Source: a bacterium UBP2_UBA4780 (lineage in GTDB: Bacteria > Edwardsbacteria > AC1 > EtOH8). Taken from it: a stretch of DNA of 6,599 nucleotides. A model generated the notes under the pieces. That model was given only the letters and a program-made list of their open reading frames with translations. It searched no databases and had not been told where the DNA came from. Of the stretch, positions 1-6,599 are shown one piece after another. The translations under genes were made by a program, and so were the position numbers. The stretch is from positions 1 to 6,599 of the forward strand of contig DHHE01000118.1 of NCBI GenBank assembly GCA_002403115.1. Direction: 5' to 3'. Position 1 is the first letter of the stretch, and each line of letters opens with the position of its first letter.

Positions 1-2477
<2,477 letters not shown>

Positions 2478-2571
2478 GGGCTGTATTGAAAAGGAGGATG
2501 GGGCCCGGGCGCCGGGCGGTTCCCGCCGGGGGAATAAAACCGGGGCCGGGCGAGTATATGTATCGAGGCAA
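2478..2571 (-). promoter_or_regulatory. Predicted uvrA 5' leader, G+C-rich and without a Shine-Dalgarno site
   Basis: If the promoter at 2578-2606 is used, transcription should begin near 2571 and leave an untranslated leader of about 94 nt. The leader contains a short strong hairpin, with 5-bp arms GGCGG/CCGCC around a 3-nt loop at 2515-2527, inside a very G+C-rich tract (about 2501-2550). Just before the uvrA ATG the minus strand reads CCTCCTTTT. This resembles the anti-Shine-Dalgarno end of 16S rRNA rather than its complement, so ribosome recruitment by the usual pairing is not evident. The extent of the leader is inferred from the promoter alone. Confidence 0.5.
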
Positions 2572-2577
2572 TCCTTA

Positions 2578-2606
2578 AGTATACCAGCTTTGGACCCGCA
2601 TGTCAA
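2578..2606 (-). promoter_or_regulatory. sigma70-type promoter of uvrA
   Basis: On the minus strand, TTGACA (2606-2601) is followed by exactly 17 bp and TATACT (2583-2578). This is a consensus -35 element, the optimal spacer, and a -10 element with one mismatch to TATAAT. It points towards uvrA and predicts a start site near 2571. I saw no LexA/SOS-like palindrome over it, so expression is probably constitutive and strong. Promoter strength and use are inferred from the match only. Confidence 0.8.
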
Positions 2607-2610
2607 TTAT

Positions 2611-2630
2611 CCGGTTTTGGCCGGTTTTGG
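2611..2630. repeat. Tandem decamer CCGGTTTTGG x2 between the divergent promoters
   Basis: The 10-bp unit CCGGTTTTGG occurs twice head to tail at 2611-2620 and 2621-2630, and CC follows as if a third copy began. It lies just upstream of the uvrA -35 element (2601-2606) and about 50 bp upstream of the rightward -35 element (2681). It could be a regulator site serving one or both promoters, or a chance slippage duplication. The sequence alone does not decide. Confidence 0.55.
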
Positions 2631-2680
2631 CCTGCTTGGGGAACGGGCGGGCCCCCGGTCAATTTGGAGGTTATTTCCTC

Positions 2681-2709
2681 TTGACAAGCAGGGATAATAC
2701 TTTTATAAT
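2681..2709 (+). promoter_or_regulatory. Perfect-consensus sigma70-type promoter of the PstS-like/TPR/ExbB/ExbD operon
   Basis: TTGACA at 2681-2686, a 17-bp spacer, and TATAAT at 2704-2709 match both hexamers fully. The usual distance puts the start site at about 2715-2719, only 3-7 nt before the ATG at 2722. The mRNA should therefore be leaderless or nearly so, which fits the lack of any Shine-Dalgarno sequence before that ATG. It is the only promoter I can see for the four-gene rightward operon. Confidence 0.85.
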
Positions 2710-2713
2710 TATC
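2693..2713. promoter_or_regulatory. Fur-box-like inverted repeat overlapping the -10 element
   Basis: GATAATACT (2693-2701) and ATAATTATC (2705-2713) are separated by TTT. Perfect 6-bp inverted arms, GATAAT and ATTATC, flank the centre. Against the classical Fur half sites GATAATGAT and ATCATTATC the matches are 7/9 and 8/9, but the central spacer is 3 bp instead of 1. The element covers the -10 hexamer, where a repressor would block transcription. An A+T-rich promoter core can produce such similarity by chance, so iron control is only a hypothesis. Confidence 0.3.
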
Positions 2714-2721
2714 GGATTGAT

Positions 2722-3657
2722 ATGAGAAGCGCACCCACAGCCATAGTTGTCCTGGCGGCGGCCTTTTCGATCGGCTGCCAGGACCAGCCCCGGAAGCCGG
2801 AGGAGAGCCAGACCCAGGGCCGGATCGTTGTCAAGGGCGCGGACAGCGCGCTGAAGCTGATGCGCCGACAGTCCCAGGCCTTCATGCAGCTCTACCAGAA
2901 GGCGGAGATCGTGGTCGACGGCGGGGGCTCCAAGGCCGGGATCGCCGCCCTCAACGACGGCCGGGCGCGCATCGCGGTGATGACCCGGGAGCTGACCTCC
3001 CAGGAGGACTCCATCATCCGGGCCAACGGCGGCCGGCCCAAGGGGCACCGGATCGCCCTGGACGGCCTGGCGGTCATCGTCCACCGGTCGAACAAGGTGG
3101 AGAGGCTGGACATGGACCAGCTGGCGGGGATCTTCAGCGGGCGGATAACATCCTGGGCGCAGGTGGGGGGCTCGGGCCAGCGGATCGTGCCGGTCTACCC
3201 CGGCCCCAACACCGGCGGCTACGAGTATTTCCGCGACCGGGCGCTCAAGGGCGGGGACTTCGCCGCCAAGTCGTACCCCTGCACCACCACCGCCCAGATA
3301 GTGGACCTGGTCAAGGAGCATCCCAGCGCGGTGGGCCTGGTGACCATGTCCGCCCTCTACCAGAGCTGGGACATCTGGCCGCCGGCCCGGGAACAGGGGA
3401 TCAGGGCGGTGGCCCTGGGGTTCGGCCGGGAGCGGGGCTACTTTGTCCCCAACCAGAAGACGGTCAACGAAGGGGAGTACCCCCTGACCCGGCCGGTCTA
3501 CCTCTATGTCAACGAGACGGTCGAGAAAACCTTCAGCCAGGGCATGTCCAGCCTGGCCCACGGGTTCATCAGTTACGTCTCATCGGCCGACGGCCAGAAG
3601 CTGGTGGCCCAGCAGGGCCTGGTGCCGGTGACCATGCCGGTGATCATCAAGCAGTAA
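2722..3657 (+). CDS. PstS-like substrate-binding lipoprotein (PBP type 2 fold)
   Basis: This 311-residue protein looks like a periplasmic solute-binding protein of the PstS/PBP-like-2 family. It begins with a short leader, MRSAPTAIVVLAAAFSIGC, with a probable lipidated C19. The lipobox (SIGC) is imperfect at -3. Glutamine after the cysteine would allow outer-membrane sorting. Family hallmarks are GGGSKAGIAALNDG (67-80), QLAGIFSGRITSW (133-145), EYPLTRPVYLYVN (252-264) and a C-terminal FISYVSSADGQKLVAQQG (282-299). The usual phosphate-ligand stretch (R...SGT) reads PGPNTGGYEYF (160-170), and the conserved acidic position near residue 88 reads MTREL. Phosphate binding is therefore doubtful. No PstC/A/B genes are adjacent; a TPR lipoprotein and ExbB/ExbD follow instead. 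The start is kept because it supplies the signal peptide; the next methionine is residue 47. The ATG lies 12 nt after the -10 box with no Shine-Dalgarno sequence. Confidence 0.88.
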   Translation: MRSAPTAIVVLAAAFSIGCQDQPRKPEESQTQGRIVVKGADSALKLMRRQSQAFMQLYQKAEIVVDGGGSKAGIAALNDGRARIAVMTRELTSQEDSIIRANGGRPKGHRIALDGLAVIVHRSNKVERLDMDQLAGIFSGRITSWAQVGGSGQRIVPVYPGPNTGGYEYFRDRALKGGDFAAKSYPCTTTAQIVDLVKEHPSAVGLVTMSALYQSWDIWPPAREQGIRAVALGFGRERGYFVPNQKTVNEGEYPLTRPVYLYVNETVEKTFSQGMSSLAHGFISYVSSADGQKLVAQQGLVPVTMPVIIKQ

Positions 3658-3680
3658 ACACATAGGAAGGGATGGACAAG

Positions 3681-5162
3681 ATGCCAAGGACTCCGATAAA
3701 GACCCTCCTGCCGGCCTTGTTCGCCGCGGCCCTGGTCCTGGGCTGCGCCACCACCTCCGAGGCCAGGAAACCGAAGCCCGAGGAGCTTTACCAGCAGGCG
3801 GTCGAGGCCGACCGGGCCGACAACACCGACCAGGCCATCGGCCTCCTGAGGCAGGCGATCACCGCCAAGCCCAAGCTCAAGGAAGCCCACTTCCTGCTGG
3901 CCCGCATTTACACCGACCGCGGCATGTACGACGAGGCCATCGGCGGCCTGAAGGTGGCCGCGCAGCTGAAGCACCCCGAGGCTCCCCGGCAGCTGGCCAG
4001 GGTCTACCACCGGGCCGGGATGCTGGACGACGCCCAGGTCATGTTCACCGAGCTGCTGCGCAAGAACCCCAACGACCCGGACCTGCGGTACCGCCTGGGC
4101 AAGGTACTGCTGGACAAGGGCGACCTCAACGCGGCCGGCGAATCGTTCCGCCAGGTGCTGCAGATGGACCCCAACAACGCCGCGGCCCACAACGGGCTGG
4201 CCAGCCTGTATTACCGCCAGCGGATGACCGGCGACGCCATGGCCGAATTCCAGAAGGCCCTGCAGCTGGACCCCAACCTGTCCGACGCCTACCTGGACCT
4301 GGGCAACCTTCACTTCGAGACCGGCAAGTACCAGGAGGCCGCCCGCCTCTTCAAGCGCTACACCGAACTGGAGCCCAGGGAGGTGGCCGGCCACTTCCTG
4401 CTGGCCAAGGCCTACCAGATGCAGAAGGACACCGCCCTCTTCCGCGAGGGCGTGGCCGCGGCCGAGAGGGCGGTGCGCATCGACCCCAACAACGACGGGG
4501 CCTGGTACATGCTGGCCACCTTCTACCGCGACGGCAAGCAGTATCAGAAGTCGGTGGAGGCTTTCCAAAGGGCGCTGAAGCTCTCGCCGGTGGACCCGGA
4601 CCGCTGGTTCGAGGCGGGGCAGATCTACGTCAAGGCGGCCGCCGCCATGCAGGATGCCAAGGACACGGTCCGGGCCAGGGAGTACCTGGACGAGGCCATT
4701 GTCTGCTACGAGAAGCGCTGCGAGATGGACCCGGCCAAGGTGGAGGACACTTACTACGCCATGGGAACCGCCTACTACCTCAGCGCCGACTACGACAAGG
4801 CCATCGAATGGTACCAGAAGAGGATCGGCGTCAACCCCAGGAACGCCTTCGGGGTCTACATGAACCTGGGCTACAGCTATTCGCTCAAGGGGCAGAAGCT
4901 GAAGCAGGCCGGCGCCGAGGCCAAGGCCCTTTACCTGCAGGCCATCGAAGCCTTCACCGAGGCCAGGAAGCTCTCGCCGGAACGGATCCAGCCGCTGGAG
5001 GCCATCGCCCAGCACTACGTCTTCGTGGGCCAGAAGTTCAACGACCGGTCCTTCATCGCCAAGGCCAAAGCCATGATCGCCGAGATCCGCAAGAGGGACC
5101 CGGGCAACAAGACGGCCCGGGACCTGGAGCAGGCCATGAAGCCGAAAATCGAGGTCTGGTAA
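3681..5162 (+). CDS. Multi-TPR lipoprotein
   Basis: This protein of 493 residues is built almost wholly of tetratricopeptide repeats, which serve as protein-protein docking scaffolds. A signal peptide ends in the good lipobox LVLGC with C22. About twelve TPR-like units run from residue 33 to about 480, with typical signatures such as DLRYRLGKVLLDKGDLNAA, AYLDLGNLHFETGKYQEAA and TYYAMGTAYYLSADYDKAI, often ending in DPNN or NP. Units 9, 11 and 12 carry longer inter-helix loops. An upstream in-frame ATG at 3672 would add MDK, but it sits too close to the purine tract AGGAAGG (3664-3670). ATG 3681 gives a workable spacing and a cleaner signal peptide. The gene follows the PstS-like gene by 23 nt and precedes exbB by 77 nt, so co-transcription is likely. 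Its role is probably to bridge or assemble envelope partners of the ExbB/ExbD motor. The partner is unknown. Confidence 0.92.
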   Translation: MPRTPIKTLLPALFAAALVLGCATTSEARKPKPEELYQQAVEADRADNTDQAIGLLRQAITAKPKLKEAHFLLARIYTDRGMYDEAIGGLKVAAQLKHPEAPRQLARVYHRAGMLDDAQVMFTELLRKNPNDPDLRYRLGKVLLDKGDLNAAGESFRQVLQMDPNNAAAHNGLASLYYRQRMTGDAMAEFQKALQLDPNLSDAYLDLGNLHFETGKYQEAARLFKRYTELEPREVAGHFLLAKAYQMQKDTALFREGVAAAERAVRIDPNNDGAWYMLATFYRDGKQYQKSVEAFQRALKLSPVDPDRWFEAGQIYVKAAAAMQDAKDTVRAREYLDEAIVCYEKRCEMDPAKVEDTYYAMGTAYYLSADYDKAIEWYQKRIGVNPRNAFGVYMNLGYSYSLKGQKLKQAGAEAKALYLQAIEAFTEARKLSPERIQPLEAIAQHYVFVGQKFNDRSFIAKAKAMIAEIRKRDPGNKTARDLEQAMKPKIEVW

Positions 5163-5183
5163 GCTGATCGTCAAAACAAAACC

Positions 5184-5199
5184 GGCTCCCCCCGGAGCC
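5184..5199. other. Short hairpin in the TPR-exbB gap
   Basis: GGCTCC (5184-5189) and GGAGCC (5194-5199) form a 6-bp G+C-rich stem around CCCC, 24 nt after the TPR stop codon. On the plus strand no T-run follows, so it is not a classical terminator for the operon; it may protect or process mRNA. Read on the minus strand it is followed within 2 nt by TTTTGTTTTG, which looks like a weak intrinsic terminator for antisense transcription. The 5' arm could also pair with GGAGC at 5234-5238 beside the exbB start codon, though more weakly. Confidence 0.5.
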
Positions 5200-5221
5200 A
5201 CATATTCCAAAACAAACAGCT

Positions 5222-5228
5222 AGGAGGT
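5222..5228 (+). promoter_or_regulatory. Strong ribosome binding site of the ExbB-family gene
   Basis: AGGAGGT is a full Shine-Dalgarno match, 11 nt before the ATG at 5240, a slightly long spacing. It fixes the start of this gene. It contrasts with the two transcription-unit-leading genes, which have no such site. Confidence 0.8.
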
Positions 5229-5239
5229 ACTTCGGAGCG

Positions 5240-6061
5240 ATGTTAAAGGAACTTGTCAACGCTGCCCTGCCGGTCAAGATCCTGATCATGGGCGTCCTGC
5301 CCGCGGTGCTGGCTCTGGGCCTGGGACTGGGCCTGGCCTTCTCCAAGAAGACCGGGGTGATCACCTTCCTGCTCTACGTGGTCGGCGTGGCGGTGTCCAC
5401 CGTCATCTTCAAGACCCTGCCCGACTACATCCAGAAGGGCGGACCGGTGGTCATCGTGCTGATCACCCTGCTGATCCTGCTGGTGACCTACGTCATCGAG
5501 AGGTCGCTGACCATCGGCCGGGCCCGGGGAACCAAGCCGATACCGGTGTTCATGCAGGAGTTCCGGGAGCATCTGAGGGCCGGGAACGTCACCCTGGCCA
5601 TCGAGGCCTGCGACCAGCAGAAGGGATCCACCGCCAACGTCCTGCGGGCCGGGCTGGAGAAGTACCTGTCCCTGCAGGGGTCGAACCTGAGCCAGGACAA
5701 GAAGACGGCCGAGCTGCAGCGGGCCATCGAGGAGGCCAACATGCTGGAGACCCCGCTGCTGGAGAGAAATCTTATAATGCTGACCACCATCGCCTCCATC
5801 GGCACCATGGTGGGCCTCCTGGGGACCACCATCGGCATGATCCGCGCCTTCCAGGCCATGGCCCACGCCGGGGCGCCGGACGCCGGGGAGCTGGCCCGGG
5901 GCATCTCCGAGGCCCTGATCAACACCGCCGGAGGCCTGGCCAACGGCATCGGCGGCATCGTGGCCAACAACTACTTCATGAACAAGGTCTCCCAGTTCCA
6001 GTTCGGCACCGACGAAGCGGTCTACGAGATGACCCAATTGTTGGTGATAGGAGAAAAATAA
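5240..6061 (+). CDS. ExbB/TolQ/MotA-family proton channel protein
   Basis: This 273-residue inner-membrane protein should assemble into the oligomeric channel that uses the proton gradient to drive a TonB- or Tol-type transducer together with ExbD. Hydrophobic segments lie at about 12-34, 39-60, 68-86, 178-204 and 218-246. The last two form the conserved channel core, with GLLGTTIGMI (192-201) and SEALINTAGGL (223-233). By alignment from memory, T196, E224 and T229 correspond to E. coli ExbB T148, E176 and T181. The cytoplasmic part between them includes LAIEACDQQKGSTANVLRAG (119-138), typical of ExbB. E. coli ExbB has three membrane helices and starts with one; the extra N-terminal segments here resemble ExbB proteins of Bacteroidota clusters. 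One nucleotide separates its stop from the next gene. It could be called TolQ-like, but the DQQKGS-type region and the gene context favour ExbB. Confidence 0.93.
   Translation: MLKELVNAALPVKILIMGVLPAVLALGLGLGLAFSKKTGVITFLLYVVGVAVSTVIFKTLPDYIQKGGPVVIVLITLLILLVTYVIERSLTIGRARGTKPIPVFMQEFREHLRAGNVTLAIEACDQQKGSTANVLRAGLEKYLSLQGSNLSQDKKTAELQRAIEEANMLETPLLERNLIMLTTIASIGTMVGLLGTTIGMIRAFQAMAHAGAPDAGELARGISEALINTAGGLANGIGGIVANNYFMNKVSQFQFGTDEAVYEMTQLLVIGEK
6049..6054 (+). promoter_or_regulatory. Ribosome binding site of the ExbD-family gene, inside the exbB 3' end
   Basis: AGGAGA lies 8 nt before the ATG at 6063, within the last codons of the ExbB-family gene. It supports that start codon and suggests coupled translation of the two motor subunits. 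Confidence 0.7.
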
Positions 6062-6062
6062 G

Positions 6063-6599
6063 ATGGCGGTGAAGATGAAACGTCGGGCCAGGATCATCCT
6101 GGATATGACCCCGATGGTTGACATCGCCTTCCTGCTGGTCATCTTCTTCATGTCCACCTACCATTCCCGGCCTCCGGTGACGGTCGACGTCAGCCTTCCC
6201 GATTCCCGTTCGCCCCTGAAGGTGCCGGAGTCCAACGTCATGGTCCTCAACGTGCTCAACCCGGAGCAGGCCAAGCAGCTGGCCGACAGCGTCGGGCCGA
6301 CCAACCTCATCAGGCTGATCAACGACATCCGCGAGGCCAGCGCCCAGCCGGAGCTGTCGGTGGAGATGATCAAGGGCATGTCCAACAGCCTGCTGCCTTA
6401 CGCCTCGGCCCAGCTGCAGAAGGACATCGCGGCCTCCCCCAACAAGCCGCTTTCCCGGGGGCGGGCCTGCGAGCTGGCCATCCACGAGATCCAGCGGCCG
6501 GACAACTTCATCCACCGGATGGCCAAACAGGACATCGCGGCCCTGACCCCGGAGCAGTACGTGGCCCGGATCGACAGCATGGTGATATGGTATTACACG
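6063..6599 (+). CDS. ExbD-family biopolymer transporter subunit, long form (3' end cut by window edge)
   Basis: ExbD is the single-helix partner of ExbB that carries protons across the inner membrane and contacts the peptidoglycan or transducer. The visible 179 residues remain open at the edge. A basic N-terminus (MAVKMKRRARI) is followed by LDMTPMVDIAFLLVIFFMST, the signature helix. D20 matches the essential membrane aspartate of ExbD (D25 in E. coli). A periplasmic strand VTVDVSLPDS and KVPESNVMVLNVL follow, and then about 110 mostly polar, probably helical residues, up to MVIWYYT, that are not part of the usual ExbD of about 140 residues. The expected C-terminal ExbD fold would lie beyond the edge. 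The long form recalls ExbD proteins in Bacteroidota clusters with two exbD genes. It starts 1 nt after the ExbB stop, which implies coupled expression. Confidence 0.92.
   Translation, partial: MAVKMKRRARIILDMTPMVDIAFLLVIFFMSTYHSRPPVTVDVSLPDSRSPLKVPESNVMVLNVLNPEQAKQLADSVGPTNLIRLINDIREASAQPELSVEMIKGMSNSLLPYASAQLQKDIAASPNKPLSRGRACELAIHEIQRPDNFIHRMAKQDIAALTPEQYVARIDSMVIWYYT

Noticed and set aside
2498..2578. 26-residue plus-strand open frame just after a good AAGGAGG
   Set aside because: The Shine-Dalgarno sequence abuts the ATG with no spacing, no promoter drives it, and the peptide is G/P-rich without features.
2478..2606. LexA/SOS box upstream of uvrA
   Set aside because: CTGTATTGAA near 2481 recalls the E. 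coli box start, but no CAG partner follows at the right distance, and no Bacillus-type GAAC-N4-GTTC site is present.
5170..5199. Intrinsic terminator for the rightward operon
   Set aside because: The T-run lies on the minus-strand side only, so the plus-strand transcript lacks the U-tract and the operon most likely continues into exbB.
3573..5210. 545-codon open frame antisense to the TPR gene
   Set aside because: High G+C content removes stops from the opposite strand. The translation is a low-complexity mix of L, V, G and H with no recognisable domain, while the plus strand encodes clear TPR repeats.

Overview
The window comes from a G+C-rich genome (roughly two thirds G+C by eye, codon third positions mostly G or C). 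The organism is probably Gram-negative. Two lipoprotein-type leader peptides lie next to an ExbB/ExbD inner-membrane proton-channel pair, which implies a periplasm. The ExbB/ExbD pair, the PstS-like lipoprotein and the TPR lipoprotein resemble, as I remember them, a conserved ExbB-ExbD-ExbD-TonB-type cluster of Bacteroidota and their relatives. A G+C-rich member of that wider group, possibly uncultured, is a plausible but unproven source.

Layout. Positions 1-2477 (minus strand) hold uvrA, the damage-recognition ATPase of nucleotide excision repair. It is in frame from its start codon to the window edge and lacks only its C-terminal end. A 244-bp divergent intergenic region (2478-2721) follows. 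It carries two sigma70-type promoters facing apart, each with TTGACA and a 17-bp spacer: one for uvrA (TATACT) and one for the rightward operon (TATAAT). It also holds a tandem decamer and a Fur-box-like inverted repeat over the rightward -10 element. Positions 2722-6599 (plus strand) hold a compact operon: a PstS-like substrate-binding lipoprotein, a lipoprotein with about twelve TPR units, an ExbB/TolQ/MotA-family channel protein with extra N-terminal membrane segments, and an ExbD-family protein with an unusually long periplasmic part that runs off the right edge.

How the genes may work together. ExbB and ExbD should form a proton-driven motor in the inner membrane. The two lipoproteins encoded just upstream are likely partners in the envelope. 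No PstC, PstA or PstB gene is seen, and the PstS-like protein departs from the usual phosphate-binding signature, so ordinary phosphate ABC import is not the best guess. A motor-coupled envelope or outer-membrane uptake function is more likely, with unknown substrate. uvrA is a divergent neighbour with no evident functional link.

Translation signals show a pattern. The first gene of each transcription unit (uvrA and the PstS-like gene) has no Shine-Dalgarno sequence, and the PstS-like mRNA is predicted to be almost leaderless. The downstream genes do have Shine-Dalgarno sequences. No rRNA, tRNA, CRISPR array or insertion sequence was seen.
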